Source of the DNA: a virus
DNA: 64,000 nucleotides
Strand: one strand, 5' to 3'
IMG/VR virus record: IMGVR_UViG_3300005265_000001
Span: 41,898-105,897 of that record
Shown: positions 16,399 to 25,765 of the stretch, in pieces
Numbering within the stretch: position 1 is the first letter of the stretch
Layout of the letters: the number at the start of each line of letters is the position of its first letter
Program-made: the position numbers and the translations under genes
Notes under the pieces: model-generated
The model's input: the letters and a program-made list of their open reading frames with translations, nothing else
What the model was told of the DNA's origin: nothing
Database searches by the model: none

Positions 16399-17388
16399 AT
16401 GAAATACATATTAGATAGAGTTATTTTGATGGTTATAATTGCGGGGATGCTTTTTGCTGGATTGTGGGCTTTTAAATCTTATTTGGAAACAAAAAAAGCA
16501 ATTGCATACAAACAACTTGAACACCAAGATAAAGAATATTTGAAAGAATTTGTGAAATTGAAGGATGAAATAGTAAAATTAAAAAGTGAAAGTGTTTCTG
16601 AAAGAAAAATCAAAAAAATAATCAAAGAAGAAATGGGAAAGGTTGTAGTTGATGCAATTAAAAAACATAAAGAAAAACCACAACTTATAACTGTTTCAAC
16701 CGTAAACACGAAACAAGAAGTCGAATTGGACCCAAAAATTTGGAAACATTATGAAAATAAAGATAATCCCCATGCTGAATACTATTTTATGAAATTATAT
16801 AAAACTGATTCAAGTGGAACGAAAATTCCTTGGGCATGGGTCATGTATTTTCCAAATAGAGATAAAAAATGGAAATATGGGTTTTATCCATTGAAGTTAA
16901 GGTCAAAAACAGTTGTAACTAAACAAGAAACGGGCGGATTAAATACCTATACTCAATTGACAGTCGAAAATGAAAAGGATAAAGATTCGGCGGGAAAAAT
17001 TCAAAAATTAACAATTTCCCCAAAAGATTCTTATGTTAAATTTGTATATCCCCCAAAAAGAGAACGTTTTCATTGGTGGAATCCTAATTTGTCAATTGGT
17101 TATGGGGTCTATTATAATATAGATGATGATAATTTTGTAAATGGTTTGGAATTTGGTTTTAACTTTTTGAATTATGGAGTTAAAGAACGTGTAAATTATA
17201 AATTTTTAACATTTGGAATTGGGTCTAATTTTGGTGATGATAATTGGGGCTTTGTAAGTCCTGTGGAAATAAATTTGCAAAAATTTAGAATCCCTCTAAT
17301 TCACCATATTCATTTGATACCTGTAAAAGCGGGATATACAGATGGAAGTGATTGGTTAATTGGAAGCGGATTAAATATTGAATTTTAA
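16399..17388 (+). CDS. Membrane-anchored coiled-coil protein with barrel-like C-terminus
   Basis: I do not recognise the family of this 329-residue protein, but its layout is clear. Residues 7-26 are one membrane helix (V-I-L-M-V-I-I-A-G-M-L-F-A-G-L-W). Residues 30-90 are a Lys/Glu coiled coil. A beta-rich domain follows. The last 100 residues alternate aromatic and glycine residues (S-I-G-Y-G-V-Y-Y, L-E-F-G-F-N-F-L) and end in I-E-F, like an outer-membrane barrel. A protein anchored at both membranes could work like a spanin in lysis or as an envelope modifier. This is inference; the location inside the baseplate operon is odd for such a role. Confidence 0.6.
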   Translation: MKYILDRVILMVIIAGMLFAGLWAFKSYLETKKAIAYKQLEHQDKEYLKEFVKLKDEIVKLKSESVSERKIKKIIKEEMGKVVVDAIKKHKEKPQLITVSTVNTKQEVELDPKIWKHYENKDNPHAEYYFMKLYKTDSSGTKIPWAWVMYFPNRDKKWKYGFYPLKLRSKTVVTKQETGGLNTYTQLTVENEKDKDSAGKIQKLTISPKDSYVKFVYPPKRERFHWWNPNLSIGYGVYYNIDDDNFVNGLEFGFNFLNYGVKERVNYKFLTFGIGSNFGDDNWGFVSPVEINLQKFRIPLIHHIHLIPVKAGYTDGSDWLIGSGLNIEF

Positions 17389-17408
17389 TAAAAAAGGAGA
17401 TTGTAAAA

Positions 17409-18419
17409 ATGGCAATTAAAAGAATACCTGGGTATTATGTTTTATATGATAGGTTGAGAAGTGATAAGTATTTTATGGGATATGATTATGGATTTAGAGT
17501 TCAATTAATGCAGGCTGATTTTGTATTTGATCCTGTAAATCATAAGTCTTGGAATAATATTTCGTCACACGCTTTACCTTCTGGAAACGGTTATTCTCCA
17601 ATAACAGTAGATCATGGATATTTAAGAGACCCAACCAGAGCAGGTGCAATTTACACTAATTCAGAAGGAAATTATGTATCGTCAGCAAGATATAAATATA
17701 ACAATTCTACTGATTCTGTTTTGTGGACGGCTTCTGGGGGGGACATTGGTCCAACTTCGGGGGCCTGTATATGGCATACCTATGGGAATGCAAATGCGGG
17801 AGTTGCGTATGCTATTGTTGGTTATATTGATTTTGGGCAAAATATAACTATAACAGATGGTGACACTTTAAAATTGGATCATTGTTTTTGGTTCGATTTT
17901 GTAAATGATTCAGAATATATTTCCAACTCCATATTTAGGAATTTTGCCTATTATGATGTTTATAAAAATAGATGGGACGTTTTTTCGTCACAATATGAAC
18001 TTCAAACATCTGAAAAAGTTCAAATGGCTTTGGTTAAACCAAGTTTTGTTTGGAGTAAAGGTATTAAAACAAAAGGGGATGTAAATTCGGCGGATCTTTT
18101 ACCCGCTGGAAATGGTTATAGTGTAAAAAATTTAAAAAATCCCCACCAAACCATTGTGTATGAGAGTGATAAAGCCTATGTTCAATTTTCGTGGGACAAT
18201 GTTATTTGGATTGCGTCTGGGGGAGATATTGGACCAACGTCGGGAGCAATATTATATAGTTTAAATACAAATGTTAGATTGATAACATCTACTTCTAATT
18301 ATGAAAGCGTAAATTACCCAATGTTAGGTTATATTGATTTTCTCAGTGATATTACTGTAACAGATGGTCAAACATTAACAGTTAAAAATATAAAAATTAA
18401 AATAAATTCAATATATTAG
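17409..18419 (+). CDS. Two-domain structural protein (paralogue of 20697 and 43370)
   Basis: The 336-residue protein contains two copies of one domain. Each copy has a V-Q-L-M-x-x-x-F-V-F/W start, an L-P-S/A-G-N-G-Y segment, a W-x-A-S-G-G-D-I-G-P-T-S-G-A core and a final G-Y-I-D-F ... T-x-T-D-G strand. The same domain is present twice in the product at 20697 and once in the one at 43370. It probably is a virion decoration, fibre or baseplate-associated domain. A strong AAAGGAG ribosome site precedes the ATG. It stands directly before the first gp25-fusion gene, an order repeated for the second pair. Confidence 0.65.
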   Translation: MAIKRIPGYYVLYDRLRSDKYFMGYDYGFRVQLMQADFVFDPVNHKSWNNISSHALPSGNGYSPITVDHGYLRDPTRAGAIYTNSEGNYVSSARYKYNNSTDSVLWTASGGDIGPTSGACIWHTYGNANAGVAYAIVGYIDFGQNITITDGDTLKLDHCFWFDFVNDSEYISNSIFRNFAYYDVYKNRWDVFSSQYELQTSEKVQMALVKPSFVWSKGIKTKGDVNSADLLPAGNGYSVKNLKNPHQTIVYESDKAYVQFSWDNVIWIASGGDIGPTSGAILYSLNTNVRLITSTSNYESVNYPMLGYIDFLSDITVTDGQTLTVKNIKIKINSIY

Positions 18420-18431
18420 GACTAAAAACCT

Positions 18432-20678
18432 TTGGCGGCTATTGTAATTGAAAGCAAAATTGATTTTAAAGAAAACGATTTTCATCCATTATATGATGTG
18501 GATGGAACCAATTTTGTTCATTCTAAAATTGATTTTCAGGGGATACCGTCAAAATTTTCAACTAATGAATTAACCTATGATGGGCATGTTATAGACAATT
18601 ACACACATGCCCAAAGTAACCTTTATTTACAAAGTGTTGATATTTCCCATGAAGAAGCAATAGGTTCCGCAACACGAGTTGATTCAAAACTTTATTTAAT
18701 TTCAGAAATCAATGGTGATTATGATATTGACCATTATAGGTTTGTAGATACCTGGATACAATTTAAAGGTATTCCAAACAAATTTTCAACTAATGAATTA
18801 ACCTATGATGGACACGTTATAGACAATCAAACAAACGCCAAGTCTAATTTGTTACTTGAAAGTTCGGGGCCAAGCGGTGAAACTGATATTAGAGATGCCA
18901 TAAGAAAAACTTCTAATATTCAATTTAGTTCTGAGCATTTATTGGGATTTTATGATGTTGATGGTGTTGTTTTTGCCCATTCAAAAATTGATTTTGAAGG
19001 TATTCCAAACAAATTTTCAACTAATGAATTAACCTATGATGGTTATACAATTGATAATCAAACAGATGCAAAGTCTAATTTATATTTTGAAAGTGATTAT
19101 ATAAGTAAAGAAGTTGAAGCTGGTAGGGGGGAAAGAATTGAAACTAAAAAGGTTTTTAATGTAACACTTGAATGTGAAATAGATGATAATGTTAGTATTT
19201 TTGATATTTCTTTACCAACAGAAACATCATTATCATATTTTTTACAAGTTGATAGATATTTTTATAATTTAGGGTTAGATGGAATTGCGGAAATATCCGC
19301 CACAGAACCGCATTTGGGAAAGGTTTTAGAAGCAATTCCAATTGAAAGTGATACTGAAATTAATGCTGTATTTGCGGAAGAATATTGGGCAACCCCCGGA
19401 AATGTAGAATCTATTTCAGAAATTTCAAATGGATTATATGTAGATAAAATACTTTATGGCAATCTTTTTAATTCAGAAACTAACATTGGTTTTGATTATG
19501 TTGTAGATGTTTATATAAATGAAAATTTATTAAATATTTCTACTGAACTTATTTCAGAATTGGCAGTTGGTGTTTTGGTAGAACCAACTGAATTAAATGT
19601 TGATTCTAATATAGATGCCACACAATTTTTGAATATAAATGCTTTTCCTGGGCCTATTGAATCTATAACTGAATTAATTGGATTTTATACACAAGACACT
19701 ATTATTATGAATCCCACCCTTATAAGTGAGGGTGAAAATAAATTTGATTCACTTATTTTAGAAGTATTTGGTGATTATTTCAATTCAATTGGAAGTTTTG
19801 ATTTTAATATTGTTAAAGGTCTTGTAATTATTCCCAATTCTTTGAAACTTTCTACTGATATATCTTTTAATTTAGAGGTTGGGTGGATAAATATACATGC
19901 AATTGTAATGTATTCTAATTTATCTCTTGGGGCACATGCGGCAACTGATACACTTATATATCCAAACCCATTAAATTCAATAAATTCTTTAAATTATTAT
20001 CAAATAACTGATCTCATAGTTAGGGATTTTGATTTAGAAAGTATTGCTAAATTAAAATATTTGCCCGATACAGTTGTAAATTTAAAAGACCCGATTCTAT
20101 CAAATTCGGAAGTATTATATTTATTAGGGGATTTAAAAGGGCCTCCATTACACACAAACACTGAAATTAAGTATAATTTTGAAATTTATTATACAAAAAA
20201 ACCTGGACATGATTATTTAGTAAGTATAGAGCGGTTAGGGAAAAGAAGTCAAGAATTATTTTCCCAAAAAACTCAAAAAACAATAGGAAATGGGGTAGAT
20301 TTTCCGTTTAAATATGATAAAGAGGGGCTTGATACAAATGCTGGACTTGAATTGATAAACGATTCGATTGAAATGATACTTTCAACTTGTAAGGGGTCGA
20401 GATTTTTTGAACCTGAATTTGGGTCAAATTTATGTAAAATGGCCTTTGAGCCAATTGATGAATTGTTTTTTGAGAGATTAAAAATTGAAGTTGTTGATGC
20501 GTTAAGAAAATGGGAAAAAAGAATAAAAATTAAAAGGGTTGAATTATCAGATAAAGATGAAAACTTGATAAATAATGGAATAGTATATATTAAAATATTT
20601 TATTCCATTAGAAACACACAAATAGAGGGTAACTATGTTTATCCATTTAGAACAAAAGAATTTTATGAAAGACAATAA
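18432..20678 (+). CDS. gp25-like baseplate wedge protein with long repeat extension (copy 1)
   Basis: This 748-residue protein has three parts. Residues 1-225 hold three repeats of roughly 75 residues, each with F-S-T-N-E-L-T-Y-D-G and I-D-N-x-T. Residues 230-600 hold shorter repeats of the L-x-S-x-S/T-x-I type. The last 140 residues are a gp25/GPW wedge domain: G-V-D-F-P-F, I-E-M-I-L-S-T-C-K-G-S-R-F-F-E-P-E-F-G-S-N-L and R-K-W-E-K-R-I-K-I. Normal gp25 proteins are about 130 residues, so the N-terminal 600 residues are an unusual fusion. Start is TTG at 18432 with AGGA ten bases upstream. Confidence 0.82.
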   Translation: MAAIVIESKIDFKENDFHPLYDVDGTNFVHSKIDFQGIPSKFSTNELTYDGHVIDNYTHAQSNLYLQSVDISHEEAIGSATRVDSKLYLISEINGDYDIDHYRFVDTWIQFKGIPNKFSTNELTYDGHVIDNQTNAKSNLLLESSGPSGETDIRDAIRKTSNIQFSSEHLLGFYDVDGVVFAHSKIDFEGIPNKFSTNELTYDGYTIDNQTDAKSNLYFESDYISKEVEAGRGERIETKKVFNVTLECEIDDNVSIFDISLPTETSLSYFLQVDRYFYNLGLDGIAEISATEPHLGKVLEAIPIESDTEINAVFAEEYWATPGNVESISEISNGLYVDKILYGNLFNSETNIGFDYVVDVYINENLLNISTELISELAVGVLVEPTELNVDSNIDATQFLNINAFPGPIESITELIGFYTQDTIIMNPTLISEGENKFDSLILEVFGDYFNSIGSFDFNIVKGLVIIPNSLKLSTDISFNLEVGWINIHAIVMYSNLSLGAHAATDTLIYPNPLNSINSLNYYQITDLIVRDFDLESIAKLKYLPDTVVNLKDPILSNSEVLYLLGDLKGPPLHTNTEIKYNFEIYYTKKPGHDYLVSIERLGKRSQELFSQKTQKTIGNGVDFPFKYDKEGLDTNAGLELINDSIEMILSTCKGSRFFEPEFGSNLCKMAFEPIDELFFERLKIEVVDALRKWEKRIKIKRVELSDKDENLINNGIVYIKIFYSIRNTQIEGNYVYPFRTKEFYERQ

Positions 20679-20696
20679 AAATAGGAGATTTTAAAA

Positions 20697-21629
20697 ATGG
20701 CACATAAAAAAATTATAACACCTGAAGTATTAAAGGAATTGTTATATAAAGGAAGTAGTTCTACGGGAATTTACAGCACAGGAAGAACGTTAAAAGTTTA
20801 TTTAATGAATGATTCTTTTGTGTTTAATCCGGCCACTCATAAACAGTGGCCTAATGTTTCTTCTTATGTTCTACCTTCTGGAAATGGGTATTCTCCAAAG
20901 TCGCATTATTTTAATTCTCGGGCACATTGGGCGAATTATTCATATAATACCGCAAAATTATATTACTATCCTGGGGATAGTTGGGCGTCATGGACAGCAA
21001 GCGGGGGGAGTATAGGACCCACAAATGGGGCAATATTGTGGCTTGATTATTCAAGTCATGATTATATATGGGCGTATGTTGATTTTGGTGGAAGTATTAC
21101 TATTCCCGATGGAGAAAGTTTGGTAATAAAAAATATAGATGCTTTTTATTTTAATGATTTATCTACAAGTTGTATTTATAAAGATATTGTGGTTTCAGCA
21201 CAACAAAATTCATTATACATGACAGATATAAATGGTCATAATACACGATTATATTTAATGCAGTCTGGATTTACATGGAATCCTAATGTAAAAAAATGGG
21301 ATGATATTTCCTCACAAGCGTTAGCGTCTGGAAATGGTTATACGGCTGGAACAAAATTGAGTTATGTATCTTGTGGAGCTACAACTTCGGGAGAACTTTA
21401 TAGTTATATAAAATATGGAGATTTAATATTTGCGGCAAATGGGGGACCTATTGGGCCGTCACCTGGGGCTATTATAATGGCATATAAAAGTGTTTATGTA
21501 GGTTCAACAACTATAAACAATCCAATTTTGGGGTATATAGATTTTGGTGGGGATAAAACCGCAAATGATGGAGACAATTTTGTTATTAACAATATAATGT
21601 TTAAACTATCTTCAAAAGATACTATTTAA
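20697..21629 (+). CDS. Two-domain structural protein (second paralogue)
   Basis: This 310-residue protein has two copies of the same domain as the product at 17409. Each copy has L-M-N/Q-S-x-F-V/T-F/W-N, L-P/A-S-G-N-G-Y, then W-T-A-S-G-G-S-I-G-P-T-N-G-A (first) or A-A-N-G-G-P-I-G-P-S-P-G-A (second), and Y-V/I-D-F-G-G. It lies between the two gp25-fusion genes, so a [two-domain protein + gp25 fusion] unit appears to have been duplicated. It is probably a virion component. An ATAGGAG-type ribosome site is present. Confidence 0.65.
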   Translation: MAHKKIITPEVLKELLYKGSSSTGIYSTGRTLKVYLMNDSFVFNPATHKQWPNVSSYVLPSGNGYSPKSHYFNSRAHWANYSYNTAKLYYYPGDSWASWTASGGSIGPTNGAILWLDYSSHDYIWAYVDFGGSITIPDGESLVIKNIDAFYFNDLSTSCIYKDIVVSAQQNSLYMTDINGHNTRLYLMQSGFTWNPNVKKWDDISSQALASGNGYTAGTKLSYVSCGATTSGELYSYIKYGDLIFAANGGPIGPSPGAIIMAYKSVYVGSTTINNPILGYIDFGGDKTANDGDNFVINNIMFKLSSKDTI

Positions 21630-21640
21630 AAAAGTGAATT

Positions 21641-23536
21641 ATGGAATTTGATGTTTTATATTCAACAGGATTTATAACAAACGGTGTTGGAAAAATTTCC
21701 AATGATTCTGTTCTTGTAAATAGATACGATGTAACAGATTTTATAGTTCCTGCTAATGGTAAAATATCAAATGATTCTGTTCTTGTAAATAGATACGATG
21801 TAACAGATTTTATCATTTCCGCTAATGGTAAAATATCAAATGATTCTGTTCTTGTAAATAGATACGATGTAACAGATTTTATAGTTCCCGCTAATGGAAA
21901 GGTTTCTAATGATTCCATTTTGGTAAACGCAAACCGTGGAATTGCTTTTAGATTGAGGGGTGCATATAATTATGAGCAATTAATTGATGAGCCTGAAAAA
22001 GTTACTATTGATGGATATGCCGATTTAGATTTTAGTCATTTAGCAATTGATAAAATAATGACAAATTCAGAAGTTGATTCAACATCAGAATTGACTTCAA
22101 TGGAACCTCATTTAGGAAATGTATTAAATGCAGATTCTTTAAATTCAATAGCTGAATTAACTGGTGGGAATTATTTTGAAGAGTATTGGGCCATTCCAAC
22201 ATCTAATTTGGGCATAAGTAGTCAAATTTCAAATACATTACTTGTTGATAAACTATTTTACGGTCTTGTTTTAGAATTAAATACTCAATTATCCAATTCA
22301 TTAGTAGTTGACAGAATTTTTTATGAAAACAATTTTGAATCAAATGGAGAAATTCTAAACGATTTGGCCGTTGGTTTTTCTAATCTTAACAGCACAATTT
22401 TATCACAAACATCATTAGAATCAAGTCAATTTATTAATAATAATGTTTATGTATCTGAACTTGATGGAAATACTGAAATTGATTTTTCAAGTGTTGGTAT
22501 AGATATTTTAGTTTTTCCATTGAATATTGTTTTAGACATTTTATTTGATTCTATAAATATGGAACAAGCGGTAAATCCATTAACAACCAATAGTAGTTTG
22601 GATAGTCAACTTTCAACGGGTGTGGTTGAAGCCGTTCCAATGATATCAACTGCTAATATTGGGTTTGATGGTTTAGTTTTTGAATTTGAAAATTTGGCAC
22701 CATTTAACTCAAATACAAATATAACTTTCAATCTTGAAGAAGATGTAATTTCTCATGTTTTAGATACAAATTCTGATTTAGATTTTGATGGAGCAATAAG
22801 CGATGTCATTATTAGGCCGTCCGAATTGACAACAGGAAATTCCTTATATTATTTAAAAATAATAGATGTTTTTATAAATAATGGTGTCATAAATGCTCAA
22901 TCTGATTTAAGTTTCCTACCAGACACCAATATATATTTAACGGAGGCGATTTCTACAAATTTAATGTTGTTATATATGTTGGGGGAATTAAAAACCAGCA
23001 AATTAACAACATATAGTAGATTAACATACAACATTGGAATTTTTTATGATAAATTAACTGGACATGATTATTTTGTAAAAACTGAACGATTTAATTATAG
23101 AGAGGAAAATAAAGAAATTTTAGAAAAAACGGGCAAAATAATAGGAACGGGGGTTGATTTTCCTTTTGAATACGATCATTATGGTGTTGATAGAAATGTT
23201 GGTATTGAGGTAATAAATGATTCAATTGAAATGATTTTGTCAACTTGTAAGGGGTCAAGATTTTTTGAACCTGAATTTGGGTCGAATTTATGTAGATTGG
23301 TTTTTGAACCGATTGATAATATTTTGTTTGAAAAATTAAAGGTAGAAGTTGTTGATGCTTTGAGAAAATGGGAAAAAAGAATAAAAATAAGAAAGGTAGA
23401 AATTTCAGATAAAGATATGAACGCTATAAATAATGGTATTGTTTATATAACTGTTTATTATTTAATCCGAAATACACAAATTGAAGGAAATTATGTTTAT
23501 CCATTCAAAACAGAAAATTATTATAAAAGGATTTAG
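21641..23536 (+). CDS. gp25-like baseplate wedge protein with long repeat extension (copy 2)
   Basis: The 631-residue protein is a paralogue of the product at 18432. Its C-terminal 140 residues are nearly the same gp25 domain (S-T-C-K-G-S-R-F-F-E-P-E-F-G-S-N-L, then R-K-W-E-K-R-I-K-I). Residues 1-95 are a 23-residue tandem repeat (I-S-N-D-S-V-L-V-N-R-Y-D-V-T), and residues 120-470 hold the L-x-S-x-x-x-I-x-F repeat type shared with the neighbouring baseplate genes. Two wedge paralogues in one phage could make a mixed ring or distinct fibres. It starts 11 bases after the previous stop. Confidence 0.82.
   Translation: MEFDVLYSTGFITNGVGKISNDSVLVNRYDVTDFIVPANGKISNDSVLVNRYDVTDFIISANGKISNDSVLVNRYDVTDFIVPANGKVSNDSILVNANRGIAFRLRGAYNYEQLIDEPEKVTIDGYADLDFSHLAIDKIMTNSEVDSTSELTSMEPHLGNVLNADSLNSIAELTGGNYFEEYWAIPTSNLGISSQISNTLLVDKLFYGLVLELNTQLSNSLVVDRIFYENNFESNGEILNDLAVGFSNLNSTILSQTSLESSQFINNNVYVSELDGNTEIDFSSVGIDILVFPLNIVLDILFDSINMEQAVNPLTTNSSLDSQLSTGVVEAVPMISTANIGFDGLVFEFENLAPFNSNTNITFNLEEDVISHVLDTNSDLDFDGAISDVIIRPSELTTGNSLYYLKIIDVFINNGVINAQSDLSFLPDTNIYLTEAISTNLMLLYMLGELKTSKLTTYSRLTYNIGIFYDKLTGHDYFVKTERFNYREENKEILEKTGKIIGTGVDFPFEYDHYGVDRNVGIEVINDSIEMILSTCKGSRFFEPEFGSNLCRLVFEPIDNILFEKLKVEVVDALRKWEKRIKIRKVEISDKDMNAINNGIVYITVYYLIRNTQIEGNYVYPFKTENYYKRI
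21702..21920 (+). repeat. 69-bp in-frame tandem repeat
   Basis: A 69-base unit, containing GTAAATAGATACGATGTAAC, recurs three times nearly unchanged, followed by one diverged unit, and encodes 23-residue repeats. It lies within the second gp25-fusion gene. The near-identity at DNA level points to recent copy-number change. Confidence 0.85.
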
Positions 23537-23539
23537 AAA

Positions 23540-25216
23540 GTGTCTTTATTAGTATTATTTAATCAACCAGTTGAAGAGTATATATTAGAATCAACAGGTG
23601 AATTAAATGCAACATATTTTATAGGTATTGAAAATATAGTTGTAGCAAATCCTTTAGAAACCACCGGATCATTACAAAGTGAATTAGGCAGTAATGATTT
23701 AAATTTAATTGCAGATGCGCTAAATTCAACTTCGATACAATCTTTTAATGGGGTATCACTTGGAAATGTTATAAATACAAGTGAATTAAATGCCATTACC
23801 ACAAATTTATTTGATAGTTTAGTAATAGATTCAATATTAAACGCCACAGAATTAAGTGCAAATACAGAAATTCTTGAACCTAATACTTATTTAAATTTAA
23901 ACGTCGATGTTTTAAATGTAGTTTCAAGTCAATTATATTCGAGTGTTGTTACTGATAATGGAGTAATTGCTACACCATTAGAAACAAATTCAGAAATTGA
24001 TTTTGCAAATATAGCAATTGGAGAAGTTGTAAGTGTCAATAATTTGACAGCAAATTCAAGTATTTTGTTTAGTAATATTATACTTGGAAATGTTGTAAAT
24101 GCCGATGTGGTAAATGCAACATCACAAATTCAAGGCATTATGGCCGTATCAAATCAAGACACGGTTTTGGAAACAAATTCTCAAACACTTTTCACACAAT
24201 TTACTAATGTTCTTATTACAAATCCAACATTAACTTTAAATGTTTCATTAGATGGTCTTCAAATCGGTAAAAAAGTAATAAATGCCGTTCCTTTTGAGGC
24301 TAATGTTGAAATTTTGGCAATTACAAATAAATTGATATATGCTGAACCATTAACACTTAATTCTTTAATAAAATTTTCAAAATTTCATTCTCATCCGGTT
24401 CAAAGTGAACATCCAAAAGATGAATATACTGAATTTGATTTATATAAACTGTTTCCAAACTATGTCCAATTTGTAGATAATTATGTATCTGATTATCCTT
24501 ATTTAATGGCATTTGCAAGAATTTTTACAAAAAACACGAAAGTTCCAAACAGTCCAATTGTGGCTGATGACGGGGTTTTTGATTTATTATTGAAAGCAAC
24601 AGATGATTTGATTAAATTATTTTCAATAGAAGACGTTCCCGAAAAATTTATTGATTATTTAGCACATTTACTTGGACATACAAATTTTAAGAATGAAGAT
24701 ATAGATAATCAACGCAAACGTTTGAAAAATTTAATATATTATTATCAAAGAAGGGGGACAAAAAGAAGTCTTGATGGAATATTTAGAGAAACAAAAATTG
24801 ATTATGAATTGGTTAATCAAGTCTATAATTTGGCGTCAACAAGTTTTAATGGGAGGTTGTCTTTCTTTGATTGCGCTTTAGAAGATGAAAAATATTGGCA
24901 CGAAGGGTCATTATTAATCAAAATGTTTACTATTATAAATGGGGTAAATTTTGAGGTGTTAAAAGAACGGGTTAAAGATGTAATTCCATTGGGATTTATT
25001 GTTTGGTATCTATTATATTTATATAGATTTTTTGATTATCAATTAGTAATAAATCATTCATATTCAATGACAATACCAGAAGAAGATTTGAATATTTTTA
25101 AATATAGCGAAAATTGGAAATGGAATAATACATGGGTTAGATTTTCTAATAGTGATTTTAAATTTAATACGGTCCCATTGAATTTGAGGGCTGATACAGA
25201 TTATCACTTTGTATAA
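23540..25216 (+). CDS. gpI-like baseplate protein with repeat extension
   Basis: The C-terminal half of this 558-residue protein (from about 290) looks like a P2 gpI-type tail protein. It has D-L-L-L-K-A-T-D-D-L, L-A-H-L-L-G, then R-K-R-L-K-N-L-I-Y-Y-Y-Q-R-R-G-T-K-R-S-L and I-P-L-G-F-I-V-W. The N-terminal 280 residues are repeats of the E-L-N-A-T/S-T-x-I/L type similar to those in the two gp25 fusions and in the 1124-residue protein at 49987. Start is GTG at 23540, three bases after the previous stop. The gp25-J-gpI set is a complete wedge in P2-like terms, here spread over a longer cluster. Confidence 0.75.
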   Translation: MSLLVLFNQPVEEYILESTGELNATYFIGIENIVVANPLETTGSLQSELGSNDLNLIADALNSTSIQSFNGVSLGNVINTSELNAITTNLFDSLVIDSILNATELSANTEILEPNTYLNLNVDVLNVVSSQLYSSVVTDNGVIATPLETNSEIDFANIAIGEVVSVNNLTANSSILFSNIILGNVVNADVVNATSQIQGIMAVSNQDTVLETNSQTLFTQFTNVLITNPTLTLNVSLDGLQIGKKVINAVPFEANVEILAITNKLIYAEPLTLNSLIKFSKFHSHPVQSEHPKDEYTEFDLYKLFPNYVQFVDNYVSDYPYLMAFARIFTKNTKVPNSPIVADDGVFDLLLKATDDLIKLFSIEDVPEKFIDYLAHLLGHTNFKNEDIDNQRKRLKNLIYYYQRRGTKRSLDGIFRETKIDYELVNQVYNLASTSFNGRLSFFDCALEDEKYWHEGSLLIKMFTIINGVNFEVLKERVKDVIPLGFIVWYLLYLYRFFDYQLVINHSYSMTIPEEDLNIFKYSENWKWNNTWVRFSNSDFKFNTVPLNLRADTDYHFV

Positions 25217-25231
25217 AAGGAGAAAAATTAA

Positions 25232-25753
25232 ATGTCAACTGGAATAACAACAAATTATAGCAAAATACATAATGGAATAAGATTCAAAAATCAAACACTT
25301 TGGATGGCAATAGGTAGAACTACACCGTGGACTAATGAATCAAGTCCACCGGCTGAAACATCCACCACAACTTCAATTGATGAAATTAAAGGATTTGTAA
25401 AAATTACAAATAAATCAATGGTTTATGAAGTTTCAAGTGGTGAAGATATTGTGGTTTTGGGAAATAAATATAAATTTTCATCCGATAATGATGCTTATTC
25501 CAATAATGCAAAATTTGTCTATCTTAAAGGTGAAATTTTAAATAGTTATTTTATTGAAACACCATTTTTTAAATATAGACAAATAGGAATATATTCTAAT
25601 TTAGTTCCTGTTACTGGACATGAGGGTGATTTGTATTTGGACCCAAGTAATGTTTCAGATGCGGGAATTTTGGAATATTATTCAAATGAACAACCAATTG
25701 AACGTAGAAACGATAGAAAAGATGTTTTTGAGTTTATTTTAGAATTTTTTTAA
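25232..25753 (+). CDS. gp8-like baseplate wedge protein (probable)
   Basis: This 173-residue protein has L-W-M-A-I-G-R-T-T-P-W-T-N-E-S-S-P-P near residue 25, similar to the G-R-(S/T)-x-P-W ... P-P signature at the start of T4 gp8. It also has a Y-L-K-G-E-I strand and R-Q-I-G-I-Y-S-N-L-V-P. It is about half the length of gp8, so it may keep only the N-terminal domain. Its position before the large wedge protein fits. An AAAGGAG ribosome site lies before the ATG. Confidence 0.6.
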   Translation: MSTGITTNYSKIHNGIRFKNQTLWMAIGRTTPWTNESSPPAETSTTTSIDEIKGFVKITNKSMVYEVSSGEDIVVLGNKYKFSSDNDAYSNNAKFVYLKGEILNSYFIETPFFKYRQIGIYSNLVPVTGHEGDLYLDPSNVSDAGILEYYSNEQPIERRNDRKDVFEFILEFF

Positions 25754-25765
25754 AGAGGTAGAAAA

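Noticed and set aside
21702-21920. Tandem repeats as a CRISPR array
   Set aside because: The units are adjacent without spacers, are in frame and encode repeated peptide.
22844-22853. TTATATTATT inside the second gp25 fusion gene
   Set aside because: It is deep in coding sequence with no start codon at the right distance.
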